Positions 1 through 8,993 of a stretch of DNA of 64,000 nt are shown piece by piece. The stretch covers positions 2,418,001 through 2,482,000 of the forward strand of contig CP054180.1 of assembly GCA_015709635.1 (NCBI GenBank), written 5' to 3'. Origin of the DNA: Gammaproteobacteria bacterium. Its GTDB lineage: Bacteria; Pseudomonadota; Gammaproteobacteria; Burkholderiales; Nitrosomonadaceae. Position 1 is the first letter of the stretch, and each line of letters begins with the position of its first letter. The translations under genes were made by a program, and so were the position numbers. The notes under the pieces are model-generated. The model searched no databases. It saw only the letters and a program-made list of their open reading frames with translations, and was not told the origin of the DNA.

Positions 1-866
1 CCCAACTGCCGGCGCGTTTCCGGTGTCAGAATCGAACGCGGATCGAACGGCTTCCAGGCGTGGCCGTACACCACTTCAAATGTGGCCGGCAATTTACCGT
101 CGCGGCGCAAGGTTTCGTAAGCATCGATCGCCTGCCGCCATTGATTCTTACCCATCAATCCCTGGCGCCGCCCCTGGGTCACGTTATGCGCCCCGATGGC
201 TTTGAGGTCGCGCATCACGCCGATGACGTCGTCGTAGGTCAGCGTAATGTATTCCATGTCCATCACTGGCGTGGAAAAACGGTTATTCAGCAGCAGATCG
301 CCAATATCGTGCATGTCGACGAAGCGGTTGACGTGCTGGTAACCATCGATACTCGCAAATGCCTGACGCAACTCCTTCAATGTATCCGGGCCGAAGGTGC
401 TGAACATCAGCAGCCCGTCGGCGCGCAATATGCGGTGCATTTCGGCAAAGGTGCGATCCAGGTCGTTGCACCATTGCAACGCGAGGTTCGACCAAATCAG
501 ACCGATGCTTTCGTTCTTGAACGGCAGTTGCTCGATATCGCCGCACACATAGCCGCTGCGCTGCTGCAACGGCAGCAAACGTTGCCACCAAGCGGTGTTC
601 GGACGCGCGTGCGTGAGCATCGTCCAGGCGATATCGAAAGCGATCAAACGGCTTTGCGGGTAGCGTTTAACCAGTTGCTGCGTACCGTAACCGGTACCGC
701 TGCCGGCATCGAGGACGACATCCGGCTGGTATTTGATGTATTCCAGGCGCGCCAGCATGCGATTGCTGATTTCGCGTTGCAACACCGCCGCCTGGTCGTA
801 GCTGTTGGCGGCGCGCTCAAACGAAGCGCGCAGTTGTTTTTTATCAAGCGTTTGTTCGGAATTCAT
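1..866 (-). CDS. bioC: Malonyl-ACP O-methyltransferase BioC (partial, 3' end off the left edge)
   Basis: SAM-dependent methyltransferase that methylates the free carboxyl of malonyl-ACP, so that the fatty acid synthesis machinery can build the pimeloyl chain of biotin. The reading frame starts at ATG 866 (MNSEQTLDKKQL) and stays open to base 1, giving 288 visible codons and no stop. The SAM-binding glycine motif DAGSGTGYG begins at about residue 53. Downstream come a CGDIEQLPF stretch and an LRADGLLMFSTFGPDT stretch, as in BioC rather than generic methyltransferases. It is the last gene of the leftward bioB-F-H-C operon, and its start lies 23 nt inside bioH, implying translational coupling. 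Placement next to bioH makes the assignment firm. The missing part is only the C-terminal tail. Confidence 0.93.
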   Translation of the reverse strand, partial: MNSEQTLDKKQLRASFERAANSYDQAAVLQREISNRMLARLEYIKYQPDVVLDAGSGTGYGTQQLVKRYPQSRLIAFDIAWTMLTHARPNTAWWQRLLPLQQRSGYVCGDIEQLPFKNESIGLIWSNLALQWCNDLDRTFAEMHRILRADGLLMFSTFGPDTLKELRQAFASIDGYQHVNRFVDMHDIGDLLLNNRFSTPVMDMEYITLTYDDVIGVMRDLKAIGAHNVTQGRRQGLMGKNQWRQAIDAYETLRRDGKLPATFEVVYGHAWKPFDPRSILTPETRRQL

Positions 867-1614
867 TGAGATGCATGACAAATTGTTCGGGGTACGACAA
901 AAACGGTGCGTGCCCGCAATGATCGAATTTCAGATAGCGCGATTGCGGCAATTGCCGATGCATCCAATCCGCCGCCGCCGGGTGCGTGATGACATCATTA
1001 CCGCCGTGCATGATCAATACCGGTTGCCGGATGTCGCCGATGCGGCCGCGCAAATCGCTGTGCTGCAAAATCCTCAAACCTTTTTCCAGTGCTGCGGGAT
1101 CCGGCTCGGCGCGTTGCAGAAAACTTTTGCGCAATTGCGGCAGAATTTTGCTCGCATCGCGGTCGCCGCTCATTTGCAGCGTCAAAAACCGGTTGATGGT
1201 AGTCGCATAATTCAGTTTCAGATTCTCCAAAAATAGTTGCAATAGCTTACGATCCATACCGAACTCCCAATCATTCTGCCAAGCAAAGCATGGCGTGGTC
1301 GAGATCAGGATCAGTTTCTCGACCCGCTGCGGTTGCTGCAGCGCCAGTTGCATCGCGATCTGCCCGCCCAGCGACCAGCCGCCGAGCAGGCAACGCTCGG
1401 GCAAGCTATTAGCCACGACCTCGGTCAGATGATCGAGTGTTCCCGGTTCGCACGCCGGGCTCAGGCCGTGCCCGGGCAAATCAATCAGATGCAAACGGAA
1501 ATGCTGCGCCAGCGAATCGCGCACGCTGCCCCAGATGCCGCTGTGCATCGCCCAGCCGTGCAATAGCACCAGATCGGGACCTTGCCCGAACGTTTCGATA
1601 TGCAGTGCGGTCAT
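844..1614 (-). CDS. bioH: Pimeloyl-ACP methyl ester carboxylesterase BioH
   Basis: Alpha/beta-hydrolase that removes the methyl ester from pimeloyl-ACP once the chain is complete, ending the BioC/BioH detour. The 256-aa length matches the family. The N-terminal strand is followed by the oxyanion segment LLHGWAMHSGIWG. The nucleophile elbow GGWSLGG places the catalytic Ser at residue 81. A late MHGGNDVITH supplies the likely Asp, and FDHCGHAPFLSYP carries the likely His. The start ATG overlaps the bioF stop by 4 nt (ATGA), and the 3' end overlaps the bioC start. The HGWAMH motif and the operon position separate it from other alpha/beta hydrolases. Confidence 0.95.
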   Translation of the reverse strand: MTALHIETFGQGPDLVLLHGWAMHSGIWGSVRDSLAQHFRLHLIDLPGHGLSPACEPGTLDHLTEVVANSLPERCLLGGWSLGGQIAMQLALQQPQRVEKLILISTTPCFAWQNDWEFGMDRKLLQLFLENLKLNYATTINRFLTLQMSGDRDASKILPQLRKSFLQRAEPDPAALEKGLRILQHSDLRGRIGDIRQPVLIMHGGNDVITHPAAADWMHRQLPQSRYLKFDHCGHAPFLSYPEQFVMHLNEFRTNA

Positions 1615-2777
1615 GACGGTGCGGCCAGTTCGCGCAAGGCATCGGTCAGCCGTGCGATGTCTTGCGGCTGATGCGCGGCGGACAAGGAAATACGCAATCG
1701 TGCCATACCTTGCGGCACCGTCGGCGGACGGATCGCCGGCACCAATAGGCCGCGCTCGCGCAGTCCTTGACTGATGCGTACGGCTTCAGCGCTGTCGCCG
1801 ATCAACAGCGGTTGAATCGGTGTGGTCGATGGCAGCAACTTCCAAGGCGATGACTGCAAGCCCTGTTGCAGTTGCGCAATGTGCTGCGTCAACACCTCAC
1901 GCCGCCACTCGTCTTGCTCGATCAGCCGTAAACTTGTCAGCAGCGCATGCGACAACACCGGCGGCGTAGCGGTGGTATAAATATAACTGCGCGCCGACTG
2001 GATCAAGGTTTCGATCACATCCGGTTGCGCCGCGACAAACGCGCCGAACACTCCGGCGGCTTTGCCGAGTGTAGCCATATAGATCACATGCGGGGAATGT
2101 GCGGCAAGTCCCGGCGCCATATGCAGACTGCCGCGCCCTTGCCGCCCGAGCACGCCGAAACCGTGCGCATCGTCGAGCACCAGCAGCGCATTGTAGCGCT
2201 CGCACAGAGCGATCAGTTGCGCAATCGGCGCAATATCGCCTTCCATGCTGAATACCGCATCGGAAATGATCAATCTGCGCCGCGCCTGGGTTGCCGCCAG
2301 CCGTTTCTCCAACACCACCAGATTGAGGTGCGGATAGCGGATGAATTTGGCGCGCGATAACAGCGCCGCATCATTGAGCGATGCATGATTGAGCTTGTCG
2401 GCAAAAACGGCATCGTCACGCCCCGCCAGCGCAGTCACCACGCCGGTATTCGCCATGTAACCGGTGGAAAACAACAGCGCTTGTGGAAAACCGGTGAATG
2501 CCGCCGCCGCTTCTTCGAACTGATGATGCGCCGTCGAGTGCCCATTGACCAGATGCGATGCACCGGCGCCAACTCCGTAGCGCCGCGCGCCTTCGCATAC
2601 CGCCTGAATCAAATCCGGATGATTGGCCAGCCCGAGATAATCATTACTGCTGAACGCCAGATAATCCTGCCCGCCGATCATGACATGACTCGCCTGCGGG
2701 CTGTCGACGATCTGTCTTACCCGCCGCAAACCTTGCTGCTCGCGGACGTGCAGCTGCCCGGCCAGATCGGCAAACAT
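1611..2777 (-). CDS. bioF: 8-amino-7-oxononanoate synthase BioF
   Basis: PLP-dependent alpha-oxoamine synthase that condenses pimeloyl-ACP (or -CoA) with alanine to form 8-amino-7-oxononanoate, the first biotin ring-assembly step. The 388-aa length is normal. Visible features include the early SSNDYLGLANHPD motif, GAGASHLVNGHSTAH, the DDAHGFGVLG aspartate that contacts the PLP pyridine nitrogen, and the Schiff-base lysine in MATLGKAAGVFGAF. It follows bioB with no spacer (bioB ends at 2778) and overlaps bioH by 4 nt. Glycine C-acetyltransferase and 5-aminolevulinate synthase share the fold, but the biotin operon context decides. Confidence 0.96.
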   Translation of the reverse strand: MFADLAGQLHVREQQGLRRVRQIVDSPQASHVMIGGQDYLAFSSNDYLGLANHPDLIQAVCEGARRYGVGAGASHLVNGHSTAHHQFEEAAAAFTGFPQALLFSTGYMANTGVVTALAGRDDAVFADKLNHASLNDAALLSRAKFIRYPHLNLVVLEKRLAATQARRRLIISDAVFSMEGDIAPIAQLIALCERYNALLVLDDAHGFGVLGRQGRGSLHMAPGLAAHSPHVIYMATLGKAAGVFGAFVAAQPDVIETLIQSARSYIYTTATPPVLSHALLTSLRLIEQDEWRREVLTQHIAQLQQGLQSSPWKLLPSTTPIQPLLIGDSAEAVRISQGLRERGLLVPAIRPPTVPQGMARLRISLSAAHQPQDIARLTDALRELAAPS

Positions 2778-3791
2778 CTACGACAGTGCGCGCAATCCCA
2801 GTTTATCCAACAGCATCCGGTCGCGATCGGTTTCCGGATTCGACGTCGTCAGCAATTTGTCGCCGTAAAAGATCGAATTGGCACCGGCGAGAAAACACAA
2901 CGCCTGTACCGCATCGGACATTTCCTGGCGGCCCGCGGATAGCCGTACCATGGCTTTCGGCATCGTGATCCGCGCCGCAGCGATGGTGCGCACGAATTCG
3001 AGCGGATCCAGTTCTTCGGTGCCGTACAGCGGCGTGCCTTTGACCTGTACCAGATGATTGATTGGCACCGATTCCGGATAAGGATTCAAATTCGCCAGTT
3101 GCGCGATCAAGCCGGCACGCGAACGGCGCGTCTCCCCCATGCCGACGATACCGCCGCAACACACGTTGATGCCGGCGTGGCGCACTTCCTGCAGCGTATC
3201 GAGACGATCCTGATACTGCCGCGTGGTGATGATTTCTTCATAATATTCCGGCGCAGTATCGAGATTGTGGTTGTAGTAATCCAGACCGGCTTCGCCGAGC
3301 TGTTGCGCCTGACCCGGCTTCAACAAACCCAAAGTGGCGCAAGTTTCCATGCCGAGCGACTTGACCGCGCGTATCATCTCGGTCATTTTTTCGATGTCGC
3401 GCTGTTTCGGTCCGCGCCATGCCGCGCCCATGCAGAAACGTGAAGCACCCTTGGCCTTGGCCGCCGACGCAGCAATAACCACTTCGTCCAACGACAGCAA
3501 GTCCTGATTCTCGACCCCGGTATGGTAGCGCGCGGCTTGCGGACAATAACCGCAATCTTCGGGACAGCCGCCGGTCTTGACTGAAATCAGCGTCGATAAC
3601 TGCACGCCGTTGGCATCGTGATATTGGCGATGCACCGTTTGCGCGCGGAAAAGCAGATCGTTAAACGCTGCATTCAGCAACGCTTCAACATCCGCTACGC
3701 TCCAAGCTGTTGAATCTTGCGATTTTCCGGTGATACCACTCGGATCGTTTTGTATCTCGCCGCTTATCAGTGAATCCCAATTCATATCCAT
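2778..3791 (-). CDS. bioB: Biotin synthase BioB
   Basis: Radical-SAM enzyme that inserts sulfur into dethiobiotin in the last step of biotin synthesis. The 4Fe-4S/SAM cysteines lie at residues 76, 80 and 83 (GGCPEDCGYCPQ). The auxiliary cluster region is represented by CATLGLL, the YNHNLDT motif and late RLSAGR. The length is 337 aa. The start at 3791 gives MDMNW. An in-frame Met at residue 3 is an alternative. It is the first gene of the leftward operon, with 125 nt separating it from the divergent comF. bioA and bioD are not in view and must lie elsewhere. Confidence 0.97.
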   Translation of the reverse strand: MDMNWDSLISGEIQNDPSGITGKSQDSTAWSVADVEALLNAAFNDLLFRAQTVHRQYHDANGVQLSTLISVKTGGCPEDCGYCPQAARYHTGVENQDLLSLDEVVIAASAAKAKGASRFCMGAAWRGPKQRDIEKMTEMIRAVKSLGMETCATLGLLKPGQAQQLGEAGLDYYNHNLDTAPEYYEEIITTRQYQDRLDTLQEVRHAGINVCCGGIVGMGETRRSRAGLIAQLANLNPYPESVPINHLVQVKGTPLYGTEELDPLEFVRTIAAARITMPKAMVRLSAGRQEMSDAVQALCFLAGANSIFYGDKLLTTSNPETDRDRMLLDKLGLRALS

Positions 3792-3916
3792 TTACCTATT
3801 GTTCCGTTTAAATGCTGTAGCGATCGCAGCGCTTGCCGATAGCCTTCGATAATCAAGAATGATGTCAGTGCCGCCTATTTTACCACTGCCGATTTTCAAA
3901 CAATGGATTATATACG

Positions 3917-4612
3917 ATGCGAATCCGCACTCAGAAAAACTGCCTGCTTTGCGGCATAACCACTGACGAAGATTTTTGCAGCGCTTGTCAGCGCGATTTA
4001 CCGCAATTACCCGCCAACCATTGCCCTATTTGCCTGTGGCCGGTGCCAACCGGCGAAATCTGCGGTGCTTGCCTGAAAAAAACGCCGGCATTCACGCGCA
4101 CCACCGCAGCCTTACGCTATGCATTTCCTGTCGATGCCATGATTCAGGCACTGAAATATCAAAGCAACCTGGCCATCGCAGCAGTTCTGGCAAAGCAACT
4201 TATTGCCCGGCTGGAAACGGTCAGTGCGCTGCCTGATATCATCATGCCGATGCCGCTCCACCCGATCCGGCTGCGGGAACGCGGATTCAATCAAGCGATG
4301 GAAATCAGCCGTTATATTGCGAAACAACTGGCAATTACTTTGCTGCCGGATGGCTGCAGCCGCATCAAACATACAGCGCCGCAAACCGGATTGCCGTGGA
4401 AAGAGCGGCAGAGAAATATCCGCCGGGCTTTTAGTTGTAAAATAGACTTGTCCGGCAGACATGTTGTGATCGTCGATGATGTCATGACTACCGGCGCGAC
4501 ACTCAATGAATTGGCAAAGGTATTACGCCGCCAAGGCGCTACCGAAATCAGCAACTGGGTTATCGCCAGAACTCTGCCGGAAATTAGTCGATTGGGTCCT
4601 TATACTTTTTAA
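3917..4612 (+). CDS. comF: ComF family phosphoribosyltransferase-like protein
   Basis: 231-aa member of the ComF/GntX family, linked in naturally competent bacteria to handling of incoming single-stranded DNA. The N-terminal half has two zinc-ribbon-like pairs (CLLC with CSAC, then CPIC with CGAC) within the first about 55 residues. The C-terminal half is a type I PRTase fold with the PRPP-binding loop VVIVDDVMTTGATL near residue 185. It is divergent from bioB and 8 nt upstream of trmL, so the two are probably cotranscribed. comF sits next to biotin genes in many beta- and gammaproteobacteria. The proximity of pilus genes is suggestive of competence, but nothing here proves it. Confidence 0.9.
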   Translation: MRIRTQKNCLLCGITTDEDFCSACQRDLPQLPANHCPICLWPVPTGEICGACLKKTPAFTRTTAALRYAFPVDAMIQALKYQSNLAIAAVLAKQLIARLETVSALPDIIMPMPLHPIRLRERGFNQAMEISRYIAKQLAITLLPDGCSRIKHTAPQTGLPWKERQRNIRRAFSCKIDLSGRHVVIVDDVMTTGATLNELAKVLRRQGATEISNWVIARTLPEISRLGPYTF

Positions 4613-4620
4613 ATTACCGC

Positions 4621-5085
4621 ATGTTTCACATCGTTCTGCATCAACCTGAAATTCCGCCCAACACCGGCAACATCATCCGCTTGTGCGCCAATACCGGTGC
4701 ACAGCTTCATTTGGTCAAGCCGCTCGGTTTCCCGCTGCAGGATAAGCAACTGATACGCGCCGGTTTGGATTACCACGAATTCGCTTCAATCAAAGTGCAT
4801 GAGAATTGGGCGGAGTGCAACCGGAGCTTGCAAGGACATCGCGTGTTCGCGATCACCACAAAGGGAAAACAGCGCTACGACCAAGTGGCATATGCCGCGG
4901 GTGATGTTTTTCTATTCGGTGCCGAGAGCTGCGGTCTGCCCGCTCACATCATGGAGACTTTTCCGGAAGCGCATCGTCTGCGCGTGCCGATGGTGGCTAC
5001 CAGCCGCAGCTTGAATCTATCCAATACCGTTGCCGTTGTCACTTATGAAGCATGGCGGCAAATCGGATTTCCCTCCGGACAATAA
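4621..5085 (+). CDS. trmL: tRNA (cytidine(34)-2'-O)-methyltransferase TrmL
   Basis: SPOUT-class 2'-O-methyltransferase that modifies the wobble position of tRNA-Leu isoacceptors. Family landmarks are PEIPPNTGNIIRLCANTG at the N-terminus, FLFGAESCGLP in the middle and the knot motif SLNLSNTVAVVTYEAWRQ at the C-terminus. The 154-aa length is exactly typical. It follows comF by 8 nt and ends 7 nt before the converging pilQ stop, so no terminator fits between them and the two transcripts probably overlap. Confidence 0.94.
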   Translation: MFHIVLHQPEIPPNTGNIIRLCANTGAQLHLVKPLGFPLQDKQLIRAGLDYHEFASIKVHENWAECNRSLQGHRVFAITTKGKQRYDQVAYAAGDVFLFGAESCGLPAHIMETFPEAHRLRVPMVATSRSLNLSNTVAVVTYEAWRQIGFPSGQ

Positions 5086-5092
5086 CGAACGA

Positions 5093-7201
5093 TCACTGCA
5101 AATTGAGGCTCTCGCTCAAGATGCGCGGTGTTACAAAAATCAGCAATTCACGTTTGTTATCGACTTTGGTGGTATTACGGAAAACGTACCCTAGCACCGG
5201 GATATCGCCCAGCATCGGCACCTTGTTGACCACCTCATTTTCAGTACGATCAAAAATACCGCCAATGACGACAGTTCCGCCATTTTCAACGAGAACCTTG
5301 GTCGTTACCGACTTGGTGTTGATCGGTGGCGGCAGGAATTGATTGATCGCCGTGCCGATTTGGTCTTGATTGACATTTAATTCCATATCAACCTGACCAT
5401 TGTAGGTGATCAACGGTTTAACTTTCAGCCGCAACGTAGCATCGATGAAGCGGATACTGGTGGCGCCACTGCTGGTCGCTTGCTGATAAGGCACCCGGTC
5501 ACCTTGCTCGATGATCGCTTCTACGCCATGCGCAGTAACCACGCGCGGGCTCGCAATAACCCGTCCTCTCTGATCAGTCTCCAGCGCCGATAATTCGAGA
5601 TTAATGAGCCGGTTATTATTAATCTTCAATAAACTCAAACCCAGTGCTGCAGGTCCGCCCAATAGACCGGTCGCAGCCGCTGCAGGTAGATTCACATTCA
5701 GATTGTCCGAACCTGATGCCGAGCCTCCGCTGGCCAGAGAGCTCGAACTAGCCAGATTACCCGAAATTCCAAGCCCATAACTTCCCACATTGTTTGCATT
5801 CTGAATCCCGAAACGGGCTCCCAGATTCCGGCTGAATTGATCAGTCGCCACAACAATACGCGCTTCGATCATGACTTGCCGTTCAAAAATATCCAGTTTT
5901 TGGATGCGCTTTCTGATTTCTTCCAATCGGGATGGGATATCGGTGACAGTAACCGTATTACTGATGTCATCCATATTGATCGTGCCGCGTTTGCTAAGCA
6001 TGCTTTCGAACGACATCGAATTGACCCTGCGATGATTCAAACGAAAAATTTCGGAACGCAACGGTTCCATGTCGGCAATCTGCATCTTCGCTTCCACGTC
6101 GAGCAATTCCCGGTCCGCCATTTCCTTACGCGGCGCGACAAAAATGACATTACCCGTCTGCCGTTTATCCAATCCTTGCGCTTGCAACACGATATCGAGC
6201 GCGTGATCCCACGGCACATCCTTTAACCGCAGCGTAAGATTCCCTGCAACGGAATCGCTGGCGATGATATTCAGATTGGTAAAATCGGCGATGACTTGTA
6301 ACACTGCGCGCACTTCGACATCCTGAAAATTAAGCGATAACCGGTCGCCGGTGTATCCGCCGTTGGCGCGTTTCTTTTTCGCTTGCTCTTCCTCATCTTC
6401 GCTCAGCGCCCGGACTTCCAGAACAAATCGGGTGCCGGATTGCCGCGCGGAATGTTCCCAGCGTCCGCCCGCTTTGACATGCATCCGGACATTATTGCCT
6501 TTCTTAGAGGTTTCAATGGTATGTACGGGTGTTGCGAAATCGACGACATCGAATCGCCTTCTCAAGCTGCCGGGAAGCACAGTATCGACGAATTCGACGA
6601 AAATATCGTTATTTTGCAATTGCACATCGACGCTGGTACCGGGTTTTGTCATATCAACCTCAATCCGCCCTTCCCCATTGGCACCACGGCGGAAATCAAT
6701 ATCCTGAAGGCTGTTCACTTGCTGATTCGGAGTTTCCTCCGCAAACCGTACCTCCGAAGCCGTTACCGGACTTTCCCGCACACTGACCAGCTTGATTAAC
6801 AGGCTATTGCCCTGCGCTTGCATATCGTGCCGCATGAGCCTGGCCAAATTCAACACCAGCCGGGTGCGATCCCCAACCTGCACGATGTTGATGCTGCGCA
6901 AATCGCCTTCGGCAGCTTCTTGCACATTTTTGCCCAAGCCGTTGGCAACCTGATGGAAATCAAAATATATCCGGTGCGGATTATCCAATGCGACACCCGT
7001 CGGCAGTGTCGGCAATGGCCGATCCAAAGTAAGTTTGGCAATAACTTCACCATTCTGGAAGGTGGAAATATCGATTGAACGGATACTATTACTACTATTC
7101 GGCGGTGCTTCCGCAGTGATCGTTTGTTGCGCAAAAACCGCCGCCGCAAAACAAATCAACAGTGCTGCTAATACGATGTTGAGACCATATCTTTTCATCA
7201 T
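5093..7201 (-). CDS. pilQ: Type IV pilus secretin PilQ
   Basis: Outer-membrane secretin through which the type IV pilus passes. The N-terminus is a signal peptide (hydrophobic stretch ending AAAVFAQ at about residue 25). Two AMIN-type peptidoglycan-binding segments lie at about 40-130 and 150-270. The N0/STN-like domain starting LNFQDVEVRAVLQVIADFTN is near residue 290, followed by the ring-forming N1 region. The secretin core covers about 470-700 and includes VPMLGDIPVLGYVFRN. A Ser/Gly/Ala-rich loop at about 480-505 sits in the core. The length is 702 aa. It is the last gene of pilMNOPQ. In many relatives aroK-aroB follow pilQ, whereas here the convergent trmL does. Confidence 0.96.
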   Translation of the reverse strand: MMKRYGLNIVLAALLICFAAAVFAQQTITAEAPPNSSNSIRSIDISTFQNGEVIAKLTLDRPLPTLPTGVALDNPHRIYFDFHQVANGLGKNVQEAAEGDLRSINIVQVGDRTRLVLNLARLMRHDMQAQGNSLLIKLVSVRESPVTASEVRFAEETPNQQVNSLQDIDFRRGANGEGRIEVDMTKPGTSVDVQLQNNDIFVEFVDTVLPGSLRRRFDVVDFATPVHTIETSKKGNNVRMHVKAGGRWEHSARQSGTRFVLEVRALSEDEEEQAKKKRANGGYTGDRLSLNFQDVEVRAVLQVIADFTNLNIIASDSVAGNLTLRLKDVPWDHALDIVLQAQGLDKRQTGNVIFVAPRKEMADRELLDVEAKMQIADMEPLRSEIFRLNHRRVNSMSFESMLSKRGTINMDDISNTVTVTDIPSRLEEIRKRIQKLDIFERQVMIEARIVVATDQFSRNLGARFGIQNANNVGSYGLGISGNLASSSSLASGGSASGSDNLNVNLPAAAATGLLGGPAALGLSLLKINNNRLINLELSALETDQRGRVIASPRVVTAHGVEAIIEQGDRVPYQQATSSGATSIRFIDATLRLKVKPLITYNGQVDMELNVNQDQIGTAINQFLPPPINTKSVTTKVLVENGGTVVIGGIFDRTENEVVNKVPMLGDIPVLGYVFRNTTKVDNKRELLIFVTPRILSESLNLQ

Positions 7202-7227
7202 TATCGGTAGCTTTAGGGTTGTTTATT

Positions 7228-7746
7228 TTAATTCTTCAGCATGAGTGCACTTGTTTTTTCAATCCATTCATTTACGCCATCTTGCACGATCTCCGATAGT
7301 TTAACTTCTGATTCCGATATGTGGTTAATTTTTCCGAAATTCTGACCCAGATAGTTCCCCGTTTGCACACGATACAAAGTACCGTCCGGAGATTTGATCA
7401 AAGCAAAAATCTTATCGTGTTGCTGCAATGTTCCGACCATCGACAAGCTTTCCAGCGGATAGGCTTCCAGCACTTCCTTACGCCGCGCCAAGTCCGGCTG
7501 AATTCCATTACCGATGGTTTGCACATGATCATTTTTGCGGGGCACAAAGGGGCTGGGAATGTCAAAAGCCTGATAAGTAAAATATTGATACGGCTTAATT
7601 TCAGGGAGCGGATCAATCTGGCCTTGCATCCCTTCGCCGGCGCTCTGAACAAAGGCTTCCAAATCGCTAAAGTCATTCTGGCTGCAGGCCGTCAGCAGCG
7701 GCAAAAACGCCGCGAATAACACCAGCAGGTATATGCTTCTCATCAT
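7228..7746 (-). CDS. pilP: Type IV pilus inner-membrane lipoprotein PilP
   Basis: 172-aa lipoprotein that links the PilN/PilO inner-membrane complex to the PilQ secretin. The N-terminus is a lipoprotein signal with lipobox LLTAC and the acylated Cys at residue 21. The disordered middle is followed by the PilP beta domain beginning near LEAYPLESLSMVGTLQ and containing KSPDGTLYRVQTGNYLGQNFGKI, the region that binds PilQ. It lies between pilO (21 nt) and pilQ (26 nt) in the operon. Confidence 0.95.
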   Translation of the reverse strand: MMRSIYLLVLFAAFLPLLTACSQNDFSDLEAFVQSAGEGMQGQIDPLPEIKPYQYFTYQAFDIPSPFVPRKNDHVQTIGNGIQPDLARRKEVLEAYPLESLSMVGTLQQHDKIFALIKSPDGTLYRVQTGNYLGQNFGKINHISESEVKLSEIVQDGVNEWIEKTSALMLKN

Positions 7747-7767
7747 CGATCATTTACCTTTTATCAT

Positions 7768-8391
7768 TTACTTTTTACTTGCTTTGTTTACTTGCTTCGC
7801 CATTTCTTCCTCATCCAAATAGCGGAACGTCTTCGCGACCGCATCCAAGACCAATTTTCCATCTGTCCCAGGAGCAATAGTGATGTCATTGAGCGTGACA
7901 ATACGCGACAATCGCGCAATATCGCTGGCAAAAGCGCCAATATCGTGATAACCACCCGTTACCCGGATAGCAACCGGAAGCTCGGCATAAAATGCGTTGA
8001 TCGTTTCCTTTTCCGCCGGTTTGAACAATTCGAACTGTAATCCTCGCCCCAAACCTGCCTGATTGATATCGACCAGTAACGCTTCCATTTCGGATTTATC
8101 GGGAAGCTGCTTCAGCATGGCACTCAGCGATTGTTCTATTTCTCCCAGTTGGGTGCGTAGCGCCGGTAAATTGACCGCACTCCTTTTTTTAATCAAGTAA
8201 CTATTTTTTAATGTTTCCTCCTCCGCCTGGATTTTCTCCAGCATCGCGGTCTGGTCTTGCCACACTAAAAAATGACCTGCAATAATGATGGCAATAAATA
8301 AAATAACCAGGGCGCCAATTTTAATGGGCGCCGGCCAATTTCCCGCTTGATTGATATCGAGCTGACGCAATTCGATGAGCAAGTCGTTCAT
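7768..8391 (-). CDS. pilO: Type IV pilus assembly protein PilO
   Basis: 207-aa bitopic inner-membrane protein that pairs with PilN and holds PilP in the alignment subcomplex. A short cytoplasmic N-terminus is followed by one transmembrane helix at about residues 26-47 (GALVILFIAIIIAGHFLV). Next come a coiled-coil segment (about 50-100) and a periplasmic ferredoxin-like domain including FELFKPAEKETINAFYAELP, the usual PilO signature. It starts 11 nt after the pilN stop. Confidence 0.95.
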   Translation of the reverse strand: MNDLLIELRQLDINQAGNWPAPIKIGALVILFIAIIIAGHFLVWQDQTAMLEKIQAEEETLKNSYLIKKRSAVNLPALRTQLGEIEQSLSAMLKQLPDKSEMEALLVDINQAGLGRGLQFELFKPAEKETINAFYAELPVAIRVTGGYHDIGAFASDIARLSRIVTLNDITIAPGTDGKLVLDAVAKTFRYLDEEEMAKQVNKASKK

Positions 8392-8402
8392 GCTGAATAG
8401 CC

Positions 8403-8993
8403 TTATGATTTTCCGGGAGGATTGGTAAGCGGTTTTTGCACATCATCAATCGATGTCCGTCTGAGTTTTATTCTCATATTGAACTCATTCTGGCGAATGT
8501 TGTTAACCGTCATCGCCTTGATTTCCACTAACAGCGGCGACTCGAGCCACGGCGAAGATTCCAGATTCCGCATCAGCGTGGATATCCAGGCATTGGATTG
8601 CGCATACCCCAGCAGCGTAATGTTCTGATCATTCTGCTTAACGCTTTGCAAATACACACCCTCGGGCAGCAATCTCACCAGTTGATCCAACAAGTGCACG
8701 ACTTCGGAACGGCTGTTCTGTAATGTTTCGACAACATGTTTGCGTGCGAGCAATTCCTGCGTTTGTGTCTTGATATTGCGAATCTCGGCAATCTCGCTAT
8801 CCAGAACGGCAATACGGTTCTGCAAAAATTGGTTGCGGGCATTCTGATACTCGATATTGCCCGCGATGATGGAATAAATCCCCCAGACAACGAGAACTCC
8901 AAGAAAACTCACTGCACCGGCCAGAATCGCAATCTGCTGCTGTCTGGCTTTCCGCTTCAGTTCGCGATGCGGGAGTAGATTGATACGAATCAT
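8403..8993 (-). CDS. pilN: Type IV pilus assembly protein PilN
   Basis: 196-aa bitopic inner-membrane partner of PilO. The start is set at ATG 8993, giving MIRINLLPHRELKRKARQQQ. The conserved INLLP motif at residues 4-8 is the segment that docks into PilM. A longer in-frame extension to 9173 is not used, because it would lie entirely inside pilM and push the INLLP motif inward. One TM helix lies at about 22-43, followed by a coiled coil and a periplasmic domain. The start overlaps the pilM stop by 4 nt (ATGA), a sign of translational coupling. Confidence 0.95.
   Translation of the reverse strand: MIRINLLPHRELKRKARQQQIAILAGAVSFLGVLVVWGIYSIIAGNIEYQNARNQFLQNRIAVLDSEIAEIRNIKTQTQELLARKHVVETLQNSRSEVVHLLDQLVRLLPEGVYLQSVKQNDQNITLLGYAQSNAWISTLMRNLESSPWLESPLLVEIKAMTVNNIRQNEFNMRIKLRRTSIDDVQKPLTNPPGKS

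Noticed and set aside
60..869. Long rightward frame of 269 codons at the left edge
   Set aside because: It is the shadow of bioC on the other strand, which has clear methyltransferase motifs.
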